A stretch of DNA of 64,000 bases from Promineifilum sp019695075. Lineage in GTDB: Bacteria > Chloroflexota > Anaerolineae > Promineifilales > Promineifilaceae. Each line of letters begins with the position of its first letter. The stretch's first letter is position 1. The stretch is taken from positions 71,119 through 135,118 of the forward strand of contig JAHCIO010000007.1 in assembly GCA_026129185.1 (NCBI GenBank). The letters are read 5' to 3'. The notes below the pieces were generated by a model. It did no database searches and was not told where the DNA came from. It saw only the letters and a list, made by a program, of their open reading frames with translations. Positions 1 to 8,790 of this stretch are shown in pieces. The translations under genes and the position numbers were made by a program.

Positions 1-195
1 CTCAATGCCGTCAACATCAACCTGGTCGCCTTCTGGCGCTACCTGACCCCCGATCGCTCCGTCGGCCTGGTGTGGGCGACGTTTGTCCTGACCGTGGCCG
101 CGGCCGAGGCCGCCGTCGGTCTGGCGCTGGTCATCTCCGTCTATCGCAACCGCGACTCGGTCATCGCCGAAGAACTGGACACGTTGAAGAATTGA
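1..195 (+). CDS. nuoK: NADH-quinone oxidoreductase subunit K, C-terminal part
   Basis: This is the last 64 codons of a membrane subunit of respiratory complex I, cut by the window edge. The visible part holds the end of TM2 and all of TM3. TM3 contains the AAAEAAVGLAL stretch, whose Glu is the conserved membrane carboxylate of NuoK (Glu72 in E. coli). A short charged C-terminal tail follows. The stop lies 15 bases before nuoL, so the two are almost certainly co-transcribed. Identity is secure from the TM3 motif and the gene order. Confidence 0.93.
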   Translation, partial: LNAVNINLVAFWRYLTPDRSVGLVWATFVLTVAAAEAAVGLALVISVYRNRDSVIAEELDTLKN

Positions 196-210
196 TTCAG
201 GTTACTGCCT

Positions 211-2472
211 ATGAACGCGCAGCTACTAACAACACTGACCTGGCTCATCCCGGCGATGCCGATCGCGGCCTTCTTCCTCATCGCCCTGTTCGCCCACCGC
301 AACCGGACGCTGAGTTGGATCGTCGCCTGGGTGGCCATCATCTCATCGCTGGTCATGAGTTGGACCGTGGCCATCAACGTCCTGGGGCGGGGCCTGGAAG
401 CGCTGGAGGAGCACCCCGAGCAGATCGCCAGCGCCGTCCACTGGCTGCCGGCGGGCGACTTCTACCAGGGCCAATGGCTGCGCATGGGCGTGGCCGTCGA
501 TCCGCTGGGGGCGATCATGCTCCTGATGGTCTCCTTCGCCACGACGATGATCTTCGTCTACAGCGTCGGCTACCACAACTGGGGCCACGGCCTGGGCAAG
601 CACAAGGGCGAGCCACAGCACGACATGACCGAGGAGCCGCTGCTGGCGCGCTTCTTCGGCTACATGTGCCTCTTCGGCGGCTCCATGCTGCTGCTGGTCG
701 TCGCCGATAACCTTTTGCTGCTCTTCGTCGGCTGGGAGCTAATGGGCTTCTGCTCCTACTCGCTCATCGGCTTCTGGTATGCGCGCAACTACCCGGAGCA
801 CCAGGAGATCCCACGCATCCCGCCGCGCGCCGCGGCCATCAAGGCGTTCATGACCACGCGCGTCGCCGACGTGGTCATGCTGCTGGGCATCGTCTTCTTC
901 TGGTGGGCCTTCGGCACGCTTGACTTCAGCGAAGCATTCACGGCCGAGAGTATCGAACACGTCATCAACCTCGTCGGCTTCGGCGGGCTGGCCATCATGA
1001 CCCTGCTGCTGTTCACCGGCACGGTCGGCAAGTCGGCCCAGTGGCCGCTGCACGTCTGGTTGCCCGACGCCATGGAAGGCCCGACGCCGGTCAGCGCCAT
1101 CATCCATGCCGCGGCGATGGTCTCGGCCGGCATCTTCATGCTGTTGCGCATCTTCCCGATCATCGCCGTCAGCATCGACGCCGCGCCCTATGCCGGGTTG
1201 ATCATCGCCGGCATCGGCGCGTTCACGGCCCTCATGGCGGCGACGATTGCCCTGGCTCAATACGACGTCAAGGGCGTGCTGGCCTATTCAACCATCAGCC
1301 AGCTCGGCTTCATGGTCGCCGCCGTCGGCCTGGGGGCCTACGTCCCGGCGGCGTTCCACCTGATCACCCACGCCTTCTTCAAGGCGCTGCTGTTCCTGGC
1401 TTCCGGCTCGGTCATCCACGGCATGGAGCACGGCGCGATACACGCCCACGACCACCATCTTGACCCGCAGGACATGCGCAACATGGGCGGCCTGCGCCAC
1501 AAAATGCCGGTCACTTTCTGGACGTTCGTCATCGGCGGCCTGGCTCTGGCCGGCTTCCCGTTCGTCACCGCCGGCTTCTGGTCGAAGGACGAGATTTTCG
1601 CCGAGGCGTGGTACCAGTGGTCGCACGACGCCAAGATTCTGGCGCTGGTCGTTTTCATCACCCTGGCCACGGCCGCGCTGCTGACGGCGTTCTATACCAT
1701 GCGCCAGATCAGCATGACCTTCCTGGGCAAGCCGCGCACGGCCCTGGCCGAGCACGCCAGCGAGAGCACGCCGTTCATGACCATCCCGCTGGTGCTGTTG
1801 TCGATCTTCGCCGTCGCCGCCGGCTGGAGCGGCATCTCCGACCGCTTCCTGGGCACGAACGGCATCTTCTCCAACTTCTTCCACCATTACGCCGGGGCAG
1901 AGTACTTCGCCCTGATGGAGGAGTTGCACGAGCTGGGCCTCGTGCAGCACACGTTCGAGACGCTGCCGTGGTCGTGGGTGCCGCTGATCGTCTCGCTGGT
2001 GGTGGCCCTCGGCGGCCTGGCGCTGGGCTGGTGGGTCTATGCCCGGCGGCCGCTGGAGGCCGGCCAGACCGACCCGATGGTCAACACCCTCGGCCCGGCC
2101 CATCGCTTCCTGAACAACAAGTGGGGCTGGGACGGACTCTATAACCAGCTATTCATTGCCCCGACGATCTGGTTCTCGGAGAAGATCGCCTACGAACTGA
2201 TCGACAAGGGCATCATCGACACCATCCTCCACGGCATCGCCCGCGCCTTCTACGCCGCCGGGGCCACCTTCAAGCGCTTCGAAGAGGTCGTCATCAGCGG
2301 CGGCGTGGACAAGATCAAGGACGGCTTTCTGGCTGTGGCCAAGGAGTTGCGCTATTTGCAGACGGGCAAGGTGCAGGAATATGCGCTTATCTCCGTCTTC
2401 CTGGCCACCGTGCTGGCTCTGGTTGTTCTGTTAAGTGACTGGTTCCGCGGCATTCTGGGCGGCATCTTTTAA
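211..2472 (+). CDS. nuoL: NADH-quinone oxidoreductase subunit L with extended lateral helix
   Basis: This is the distal antiporter-like, proton-translocating subunit of complex I in the cytoplasmic membrane. It has 753 residues, against about 613 in E. coli. The TM5 glutamate lies in WELMGFCSYSL (Glu176) and the TM7 lysine in GTVGKSAQWPLHVW (Lys274). From the WGWDGLYNQ landmark (about residue 638) to the start of the last TM (YALI, about 724) there are roughly 86 residues. By recollection the same interval is about 55 in E. coli NuoL and about 60 in Paracoccus. The amphipathic lateral helix is therefore about 26-30 residues longer. Such an extension is the known companion of a second NuoM, and a second nuoM lies downstream. 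Confidence 0.97.
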   Translation: MNAQLLTTLTWLIPAMPIAAFFLIALFAHRNRTLSWIVAWVAIISSLVMSWTVAINVLGRGLEALEEHPEQIASAVHWLPAGDFYQGQWLRMGVAVDPLGAIMLLMVSFATTMIFVYSVGYHNWGHGLGKHKGEPQHDMTEEPLLARFFGYMCLFGGSMLLLVVADNLLLLFVGWELMGFCSYSLIGFWYARNYPEHQEIPRIPPRAAAIKAFMTTRVADVVMLLGIVFFWWAFGTLDFSEAFTAESIEHVINLVGFGGLAIMTLLLFTGTVGKSAQWPLHVWLPDAMEGPTPVSAIIHAAAMVSAGIFMLLRIFPIIAVSIDAAPYAGLIIAGIGAFTALMAATIALAQYDVKGVLAYSTISQLGFMVAAVGLGAYVPAAFHLITHAFFKALLFLASGSVIHGMEHGAIHAHDHHLDPQDMRNMGGLRHKMPVTFWTFVIGGLALAGFPFVTAGFWSKDEIFAEAWYQWSHDAKILALVVFITLATAALLTAFYTMRQISMTFLGKPRTALAEHASESTPFMTIPLVLLSIFAVAAGWSGISDRFLGTNGIFSNFFHHYAGAEYFALMEELHELGLVQHTFETLPWSWVPLIVSLVVALGGLALGWWVYARRPLEAGQTDPMVNTLGPAHRFLNNKWGWDGLYNQLFIAPTIWFSEKIAYELIDKGIIDTILHGIARAFYAAGATFKRFEEVVISGGVDKIKDGFLAVAKELRYLQTGKVQEYALISVFLATVLALVVLLSDWFRGILGGIF

Positions 2473-2478
2473 AGCAGA

Positions 2479-2557
2479 GGCTAGGGCTTAGGAGTTAGGA
2501 GCTACGGCAGAGAGTTCTTCCCCTAGCCCCTAATCCCTAGCCCCTACCCCCTACCTA
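2479..2557. repeat. Low-complexity inverted repeat between nuoL and nuoM
   Basis: The 103-base gap between nuoL and nuoM is unlike the rest of the operon. A purine-rich arm (CTAGGGCTTAGGAGTTAGGA, 2481-2500) is followed by a pyrimidine-rich arm built from repeated CCCTAGCCCCTA-type units (2520-2557). The second arm is approximately the reverse complement of the first, so the transcript could fold into a long imperfect hairpin. No coding sequence is seen. It resembles a short interspersed repeat and might tune expression between the two genes. Confidence 0.6.
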
Positions 2558-2575
2558 ACGGTTGGCGACACGACT

Positions 2576-4123
2576 ATGGACGTCATTCTCAACAACCTCC
2601 TCATACTGACCGTTTTCTTCCCGCTGGCGTCGGCGCTGGTCATCTTCGTCATGCCCGACGACGCCAAGAACACCATCAAGCGGCTGGCGCTGCTGTTCAG
2701 CCTCGTGCCGCTGGTGCTGGTGCTGGTCATGTGGTTCAACTACGACCGCATCGACGCCGGCATGCAGTTCCAGACGATGGTGAACTGGTTCCCGTCTATC
2801 GGCTCCAGCTTCCACATCGGCGTGGACGGCATCAGCCTGGCCATGCTGCTGTTGACGACCCTGCTGACGCCGCTGGCCATCCTGGCCTCCTTCGAGATCG
2901 AAGAGAACGTGCGCACCTACATGTTCCTCTTCCTACTCATGGAGACGGCCATGATGGGCCTGTTCGTCTCGCTCGACTTGATCATCTTCTTCATCTTCTG
3001 GGAGTTCGGCCTCGTGCCGATGTACTTCCTGATCAAGCTCTGGGGCGGCAAGGACCGGGAGTACGCGTCGTTCAAGTTCATCATCTACACCATGGCCGGG
3101 AGCCTGGGCCTGTTGCTGGCCATTCAGGTCATGGGTATCTCGATGGGCACGTTCGACATCCCGCAGCTCATGCACGACTGGGTCAACCTGGTTCCGGGGA
3201 CGTTGCTGCCCAACACCGGCATCCCTGTTGACCTGGTGAAGGGCATCGCCTTCTGGGCGTTCGTGATCGCCTTTGCCATCAAAGTGCCCATCTGGCCGTT
3301 CCACACCTGGCTGCCCGACGCCCACACGCAAGCGCCGACGGCCGGCTCGATGATCCTGGCCGGCGTGCTGCTGAAGCTGGGGGCCTATGGCTTCATTCGC
3401 CTGGTCATCCCCCTGTTCCCGGTGCAGGCCCATCTGACGGCCGGCATCCTGGCCGTGCTGGGCATGCTCAGCATCGTCCTGGGGGCCTACGCCGCCTTCG
3501 GGCAGTGGGACTTCAAGCGACTGGTGGCCTACTCCTCCATCAACCACATGGGCTTCGTCGTCCTGGGTATCGCCGTTATGGCCTACGCCTACGGGCTGCC
3601 GGGCGGCGGCGACGCCGGCCTGAGCTACGACGCCATCATCGCCACCAACGGCGCGGTGATGCAGATGTTCAACCACGGCCTTTCCGCGGCGGGCATGTTC
3701 TTCCTGGTCGGCGTCATCTACTCGCGCACCCACACCCGCGACCTGAAGGAGTATGGCGGCATCTGGACGGTCATGCCCGTCTACGGCATGATCCTCATCT
3801 TCACCAGCATGGCCTCGCTGGGCCTGCCGGGGCTGAACGGCTTCGTGGGCGAGTTTATGGTTACGCGCGGGGCGTGGTCGGTCTTCACAGTGCAGCTGGC
3901 CCTGTCGATGATCGGCCTGCTGATGACCGGGGCCTATATCCTCAAGGGCATCGGCCAGACTCTCCACGGGCCGCTGAACCCGCGTTGGGCGGGGCTGCCG
4001 CAAATGACGCTTCGCGAACACCTGGTGATCTGGCCCCTGATGGCCCTGATGCTCAGCCTGGGCGTGTGGCCGCAATGGCTGCTGGCGGTCATCAACGACA
4101 CGGTAACAAAGCTCTTCAGCTAG
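2576..4123 (+). CDS. nuoM: NADH-quinone oxidoreductase subunit M, first copy
   Basis: This is an antiporter-like membrane subunit of complex I, 515 residues and about 14 TM segments. The residues for proton transfer are present: the TM5 Glu in FWEFGLVPMYF (Glu143), the TM7 Lys in AIKVPIWPFHTWLPDAH (Lys236), the TM8 Lys in LLKLGAYGFIR and the TM12 Glu in GFVGEFMVTRGAW. It looks like a normal pump subunit. The ATG follows the low-complexity spacer. Its stop is 16 bases from the next gene, which encodes a second NuoM. Confidence 0.96.
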   Translation: MDVILNNLLILTVFFPLASALVIFVMPDDAKNTIKRLALLFSLVPLVLVLVMWFNYDRIDAGMQFQTMVNWFPSIGSSFHIGVDGISLAMLLLTTLLTPLAILASFEIEENVRTYMFLFLLMETAMMGLFVSLDLIIFFIFWEFGLVPMYFLIKLWGGKDREYASFKFIIYTMAGSLGLLLAIQVMGISMGTFDIPQLMHDWVNLVPGTLLPNTGIPVDLVKGIAFWAFVIAFAIKVPIWPFHTWLPDAHTQAPTAGSMILAGVLLKLGAYGFIRLVIPLFPVQAHLTAGILAVLGMLSIVLGAYAAFGQWDFKRLVAYSSINHMGFVVLGIAVMAYAYGLPGGGDAGLSYDAIIATNGAVMQMFNHGLSAAGMFFLVGVIYSRTHTRDLKEYGGIWTVMPVYGMILIFTSMASLGLPGLNGFVGEFMVTRGAWSVFTVQLALSMIGLLMTGAYILKGIGQTLHGPLNPRWAGLPQMTLREHLVIWPLMALMLSLGVWPQWLLAVINDTVTKLFS

Positions 4124-4139
4124 CCAGCGCACTAGCCGG

Positions 4140-5807
4140 ATGGATGCTATGGACTTTCCATATCTGACAATCATCGCTCTATCGCCAATCCTCTTCGCCG
4201 CGATCATCCTGCTTCTGCCGAAGGAGCGGGGCGAGAACGCCCGCATGCTGGGGCTGGCGGCCATGGTGCTGGGGCTGGTGCTGTCGCTCTATGTCTATAT
4301 TGCGACGTACCAGAACCTGCCGGCGGCGGGCACGCCCTGGCGCGACACGCTGCGATTCGTCGAAGAACACGCCTGGATTCCCAGCATCGGCCTGAACTAC
4401 ATCGTCGGCGTCGATGGGCTGAGCGCCACGCTGGTGCTGCTGACATCCATCGTCGGCCTGGGCGGCGTGCTGGTGTCGTGGAGCATCGAGGATCGGCCGC
4501 GCGAGTTCTACGCCTTCTTCATGCTGCTGGTGGCCGGCGTCCACGGCGTCTTCATCGCCGTCGATGCCTTCCTGCTCTTCTTCTTCTACGAACTGGCCGT
4601 GCTGCCCATGTACGTGCTCATCGTCGTCTGGGGCTGGAAGGTCAGCCGCGAGTACGCGGCCATGAAGCTGACGCTCTATCTGCTCATCGGCAGCTTCGTC
4701 TCGCTGATCGCCTTCCTGGTGCTCTACTTCACGCCCATCAACGGCGGCGCGCCATTGCAGACGTTCGACCTGCGCGTCTGGTCGGAAGCCAACTTCCCGT
4801 TCAACCTGCAAGTCATCTGGTTCCTGCCGCTGTTCCTGGGCTTCGGCGTCCTGGCCGGTCTGTGGCCGTTCCACAACTGGTCGCCCGACGGCCACGTGGC
4901 CGCGCCGACGGCCGTGTCGATGATCCACGCCGGCGTGCTGATGAAGCTGGGGGCCTACGCCGCCATGCGCGTCGGCATCCAACTGCTGCCGCAGGGCGCG
5001 GTCTACTGGCTGCCGTTCATCCTGCTGCTGACGCTGGTCAACGTCATCTACGGCTCCTTCATCGCCATGCGCCAGAAGGACATGAAGTACCTGATCGGCT
5101 ACTCCAGCGTCAGCCACATGGGCCTGGTGTCGATGGGCTTCGCCGCCCTGACCATCGTCGGTTACACCGGCGCGGGCATCCAGATGGTCAGCCACGGCGT
5201 CATGACCGCCCTCTTCTTCTCCGTCGTCGGCATGATCTACGACCGGGCGCACACCCGCAACATGGACGAGCTGAGCGGCATGAGAAAGGCGCTGCCCTGG
5301 ACGGTGGTGGCCTTCATCATCGGCGGTCTCGTCAGCATGGGCATGCCCGGCCTGTCGGGCTTCATCGCCGAGTTCCCCATCTTCCTGGGCGTCTGGAACG
5401 GTAACAACATCGACCTGACGGCGGCTTTCGGGCTGAACCCATCCAACTACTACGGCATCGTCGCCATCATCGCCATCCTGGGCATCATCATCACGGCCGC
5501 CTACGTCTTGCGGGCCGTGCAGTCGGTGTTCTTTGGCGAATACGACGCCGAGAAGTGGCACGACATGCGGCCGCTCATGGGCATCGACAAGTTCGTGCTG
5601 GTGAGCTTCTGCGTCATTCTGATCGTCATCGGCGTCTTCCCCGCGGTCATCGCCCCGATTGTCACGTCGGGCATGGAACCGGTGGTTGCGCGCCTGAACG
5701 AAGCCCAACAGGCAGCCCAATTCCACGGCGGAAGCCTGACCAGTTCGGCCCAACACCTGCTGGAACTCGTCGCCGCTAACCTTTCGAGCTGGTTGGGAGG
5801 TGCTTAA
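4140..5807 (+). CDS. nuoM: Second NuoM-like subunit, lacking the TM7 lysine
   Basis: This is a second antiporter-like NuoM homologue of 555 residues (552 if the internal ATG at 4149 is used). It keeps the TM5 glutamate (FFFYELAVLPMYV, Glu151), the TM8 lysine (VLMKLGAYAAMR) and the TM12 glutamate (GFIAEFPIFLG). In the segment matching the usual AIKVPIWPFH it reads GVLAGLWPFHNW, so the lysine at the E. coli Lys234 position is a leucine (codon 4851-4853). It sits between nuoM and nuoN and abuts nuoN directly, so it is in the operon. It is probably a fourth antiporter-like subunit; whether it pumps protons is open. Confidence 0.92.
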   Translation: MDAMDFPYLTIIALSPILFAAIILLLPKERGENARMLGLAAMVLGLVLSLYVYIATYQNLPAAGTPWRDTLRFVEEHAWIPSIGLNYIVGVDGLSATLVLLTSIVGLGGVLVSWSIEDRPREFYAFFMLLVAGVHGVFIAVDAFLLFFFYELAVLPMYVLIVVWGWKVSREYAAMKLTLYLLIGSFVSLIAFLVLYFTPINGGAPLQTFDLRVWSEANFPFNLQVIWFLPLFLGFGVLAGLWPFHNWSPDGHVAAPTAVSMIHAGVLMKLGAYAAMRVGIQLLPQGAVYWLPFILLLTLVNVIYGSFIAMRQKDMKYLIGYSSVSHMGLVSMGFAALTIVGYTGAGIQMVSHGVMTALFFSVVGMIYDRAHTRNMDELSGMRKALPWTVVAFIIGGLVSMGMPGLSGFIAEFPIFLGVWNGNNIDLTAAFGLNPSNYYGIVAIIAILGIIITAAYVLRAVQSVFFGEYDAEKWHDMRPLMGIDKFVLVSFCVILIVIGVFPAVIAPIVTSGMEPVVARLNEAQQAAQFHGGSLTSSAQHLLELVAANLSSWLGGA

Positions 5808-7301
5808 GTGAGCCCCAATATCACCGTTTCATGGGCGCTGGCCCTGGCACCGGAAATCGCGCTCATGGTCTTGCTCCTGCTGGTGCTGGTCTACGAGAAG
5901 CTGTTCAAGCCGTCTGACCCGCGCCAGGTGGGCGTGTTTACTGCCTGGGGGGCGTTGGCCGTGCTGGTGCTGACGGCGGCGCTCTACTGGATCTTCCGCC
6001 AGCCGGACCCGTTCTGGAGCATGGACGAAAGCGTCTTCTGGGGCGGCATGATCCGCAATGACCTGGTGACGTTCGTCTTCCGCCTGATGTTCCTGGCGGC
6101 GCTGGTGCTGACGTCGCTGCTGTCGCTGGACGTGCCGCGCCTGCAAAAGCTGGAGTACTACGCCCTGCTCATCACCGCCACCATCGGCTTCAGCCTGATG
6201 GCCGCCTCGACCGACCTGATCATGATCTACGTCGCCCTGGAGACGGCCAGCATCTCGTCTTACCTGCTGGCCGGCTTTTACAGCGGCGAGACCCGCTCGT
6301 CGGAAGCGGGCATGAAGTACTTCGTCTACGGCGCGTTCACCACGGCGGTGATGCTCTACGGCATGAGTCTCATCTACGGCGTCACCGGCCAGACGAACCT
6401 CTACGTCCTCGGCAATATGTTCAGCAGCGAGCAGATGGCCGGCGTGGCCCCGCTGCTGCTGCTGGCCTCAGTGCTGATCGTCGTCGGCTTTGCCTTCAAG
6501 ACCTCCATCGTGCCCTACCACTTTTGGGCCCCCGATGTCTACGAGGGCGCGCCGACGCCCTTCACCGGCTTCGTCTCCACCGCGTCGAAGGCGGCCGGCT
6601 TTGCCGTCTTCCTGCGCGTCTTCCTGGCCGGGGTGCTCGGCCCGGTCAGCGCCAACGCCGAGTGGTGGGCCATGCTCGTGGGCATGTGCGTCATCACGAT
6701 GATTCTGGGCAACTTCGTGGCCATCTACCAGACCAACGTCAAGCGCCTGCTGGCCTACTCCAGCATCGCCCAGGCCGGCTACGCCCTCATCGGCCTAATA
6801 ACGCTGACGCAGGACGGCTCCGGGGCGACGATGTTCTATCTGCTGATGTACGTCTTCACCAACATCGCCGCCTTCGGCGTTATCATCCTGGTCAGCAACG
6901 CCACGGGGTCGGACGAGCTACAAGACCTTTCCGGCCTGAACCGGCGCTCGCCCTTCCTGGCGCTGGTGATGCTGTTCGCGGTGCTGTCGCTAGGCGGCAT
7001 CCCGCCGACAGCCGGCTTCTTCGGCAAGTTCTTCATCTTCAAGGCGGCCATTGACGCGGGGCTGTGGTGGCTGGCGCTGGTGGGCATCCTGATGGCTTTC
7101 GTCGGCCTCTACTACTACCTGAGCATCATCAAGTACATGTACCTGTACCGCTCGGAGCAGGACGATGTGGCCATCCCCGTCTCGCGCGGGGCGCGCATCG
7201 GCCTGGTGATTGCCGTGGCCTTCATCATCTACCTGGGCGTCAGCGCCAACTCGGCCTTCGAGCTGACTCGCCAGGCGGCGGCGGCATTTTTCCCCGGCTA
7301 A
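5808..7301 (+). CDS. nuoN: NADH-quinone oxidoreductase subunit N
   Basis: This is the third canonical antiporter-like subunit, 497 residues, next to NuoK in the membrane arm. The key TM7 lysine is in GFAFKTSIVPYHFWAPDVYEG (Lys231), and the following PDVYEGAPTP stretch is diagnostic of NuoN. The TM5 Glu is in IYVALETASISSYLL. The GTG start directly follows the stop of the second nuoM, which implies translational coupling. It ends the nuo operon; the atp promoter starts one base after its stop. Confidence 0.96.
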   Translation: MSPNITVSWALALAPEIALMVLLLLVLVYEKLFKPSDPRQVGVFTAWGALAVLVLTAALYWIFRQPDPFWSMDESVFWGGMIRNDLVTFVFRLMFLAALVLTSLLSLDVPRLQKLEYYALLITATIGFSLMAASTDLIMIYVALETASISSYLLAGFYSGETRSSEAGMKYFVYGAFTTAVMLYGMSLIYGVTGQTNLYVLGNMFSSEQMAGVAPLLLLASVLIVVGFAFKTSIVPYHFWAPDVYEGAPTPFTGFVSTASKAAGFAVFLRVFLAGVLGPVSANAEWWAMLVGMCVITMILGNFVAIYQTNVKRLLAYSSIAQAGYALIGLITLTQDGSGATMFYLLMYVFTNIAAFGVIILVSNATGSDELQDLSGLNRRSPFLALVMLFAVLSLGGIPPTAGFFGKFFIFKAAIDAGLWWLALVGILMAFVGLYYYLSIIKYMYLYRSEQDDVAIPVSRGARIGLVIAVAFIIYLGVSANSAFELTRQAAAAFFPG

Positions 7302-7302
7302 A

Positions 7303-7330
7303 TTGACCGGACGATCGATTGTGATATAAT
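7303..7330 (+). promoter_or_regulatory. Strong sigma70-type promoter for the Fo ATP synthase operon
   Basis: TTGACC (7303-7308), a 16-base spacer and a perfect TATAAT (7325-7330) preceded by TGA, an extended -10. Predicted initiation is near 7337, about 20 bases before the GTG of the first atp gene. It begins right after the nuoN stop, so the atp genes can be transcribed independently of nuo. No terminator hairpin separates the two operons, so read-through is also possible. Confidence 0.8.
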
Positions 7331-7357
7331 GCGCAAGCTCTGGGATTAACAAGACAC

Positions 7358-7651
7358 GTGTCACGAGATCCTAATCTCCGCCGTACCGCCGAACTGACCA
7401 ACATGGTCAGCCAGGTCGGCTGCGTCACCGGCATCGTCGCCCTGCTGATCATTGGCCTCGCCTTCGGGGCCGGCTGGCTGTTGGACGACGTTCTGGGCAA
7501 CGAGCGCAAGATCTTCACCGTCATATTCATGCTCGGTAGCTTTCCGGTCACTCTCTTCGCGATGGTGCGCATCAGCCTTTGGATGGTGGCCCGGGCACAG
7601 GCAAGCATCGAGCGCATAGAAGCAGAAGACAGGGATAAACCAGCCATATGA
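7358..7651 (+). CDS. AtpZ/AtpI-type Fo accessory protein
   Basis: This small membrane protein has 97 residues and two hydrophobic segments (about 22-45 and 51-73), the second ending in a basic, then acidic, tail. This size and hairpin topology at the head of an atp operon fit AtpI/AtpZ proteins, which help c-ring assembly or ion supply. The GTG start is set by the promoter 28 bases upstream. Its stop overlaps the atpB start in an ATGA. Sequence motifs are few, so the call rests mainly on topology and position. Confidence 0.75.
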   Translation: MSRDPNLRRTAELTNMVSQVGCVTGIVALLIIGLAFGAGWLLDDVLGNERKIFTVIFMLGSFPVTLFAMVRISLWMVARAQASIERIEAEDRDKPAI

Positions 7652-8790
7652 TCAAGAAACGCTATCTGCTCCTCATCGTAGTTGTCCTGATGATCGTCTT
7701 CGGCTCGGTCATCGGCTACACCAAGCCCGTGCTGCCGTTCATCCAGCTGCCGGGCGAAGTCTGGCCGGGGACGGAGGGCCTGCTGCCGCAGTTCCTCTTC
7801 AACAACACGGGCCTGACCAACACCTTCGCGGCCACGCTGTTGGCCTGGGGCGTCATCTTGCTGATCGTCCTCGTTGTGAGGGGGCGTTCGCGCACGGCCG
7901 ACGAAGTGCCGACCGGCTTCTATAACTTCTTCGAGATGGTCATTGAGGGGGCCTACAACTTCGCCCAGAACATCGCCGGGCCGAAGGTGAAGGAGTTCTT
8001 CCCCTACTTCATGAGCTTCATCCTGATCATCCTGGTCTCCAACTGGATGGGCCTCATCCCCGGCTTCGACAGCGTTGGCCTGTGGGAGCACAAGCCGCAT
8101 TTCGTCGGCCTGGAGGCGGCCCGCGAGTTCGAGACCCAGCGCACCGCCGCGGGCGAAGCGTTCACCGAGGAAGAAGCCCACACCGTAGAAGAAGAAGCCG
8201 CCGCCGCCGAAGACGCGGCCAACGGTTGGGGCCTGCGCGATGGCTGGTTCCTCATCCGCAGCAGCAACGCCGTCGAGGGCGCGCCCATCGAAACGGACTC
8301 GCACGATCGCGCCGTCGGCCGTAACATCGAGGCCGCCGACTGGACGATCGTGCCCCTCTTCCGGCCCGCGTCCACCGACCTGAACATGACCCTGGCCTTC
8401 GCCCTGATCGCCATGACCATGGTGCAGTACTATGGCTTCAAGCATCTCGGCGGCGGCTACCTGACCAAGTTCTTCCCCTTCCTGAAAAAGGGCTGGGGGG
8501 AGGCGGTCAAGAAGAACCCCATCGCCGCCATCGACCCGGCCGTCGGTATCCTCGAGTTGATCAGCGAAATCTCCAAGATCCTCTCGTTCTCCTTCCGTCT
8601 TCTGGGTAACATGTTTGCCGGCATGGTCTTGCTGTTCGTGATGTCCTACATCCTGAACGTGCTGAACATCGCCTTCTTCGGGCTGGAGTTCTTCGTCGGC
8701 GTCATCCAGGCCATCGTCTTTGGCCTGCTGACGCTGATCTTCATGAGCAGCGCTACCGAACACCACGGCGGCGAGGAAGAGCACCACTAA
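7648..8790 (+). CDS. atpB: F-type ATP synthase subunit a with a long acidic insertion
   Basis: Subunit a forms the proton half-channels of Fo next to the c-ring. It has 380 residues, against about 240-270 usually. The essential arginine is in FSFRLLGNMFAG (Arg317), and PASTDLNMTLAFAL matches the conserved family block. Between LIPGFDSVG and that block lies a hydrophilic, Glu/Ala-rich insert of about 90 residues (147-237), including a run of acidic residues (EEEAHTVEEEAAAAED). In standard topology this loop faces outward, but that is not certain. The C-terminus is His/Glu-rich (HHGGEEEHH). Coupled to the preceding gene by ATGA. Confidence 0.95.
   Translation: MIKKRYLLLIVVVLMIVFGSVIGYTKPVLPFIQLPGEVWPGTEGLLPQFLFNNTGLTNTFAATLLAWGVILLIVLVVRGRSRTADEVPTGFYNFFEMVIEGAYNFAQNIAGPKVKEFFPYFMSFILIILVSNWMGLIPGFDSVGLWEHKPHFVGLEAAREFETQRTAAGEAFTEEEAHTVEEEAAAAEDAANGWGLRDGWFLIRSSNAVEGAPIETDSHDRAVGRNIEAADWTIVPLFRPASTDLNMTLAFALIAMTMVQYYGFKHLGGGYLTKFFPFLKKGWGEAVKKNPIAAIDPAVGILELISEISKILSFSFRLLGNMFAGMVLLFVMSYILNVLNIAFFGLEFFVGVIQAIVFGLLTLIFMSSATEHHGGEEEHH

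Noticed and set aside
2933..5756. Long leftward open frames opposite nuoM (2933-4264 and 4179-5756)
   Set aside because: They are Gln/His/Asp/Arg-rich, lack any hydrophobic core or motif, and lie exactly opposite recognised nuo genes. This is the usual antisense shadow in GC-rich DNA.
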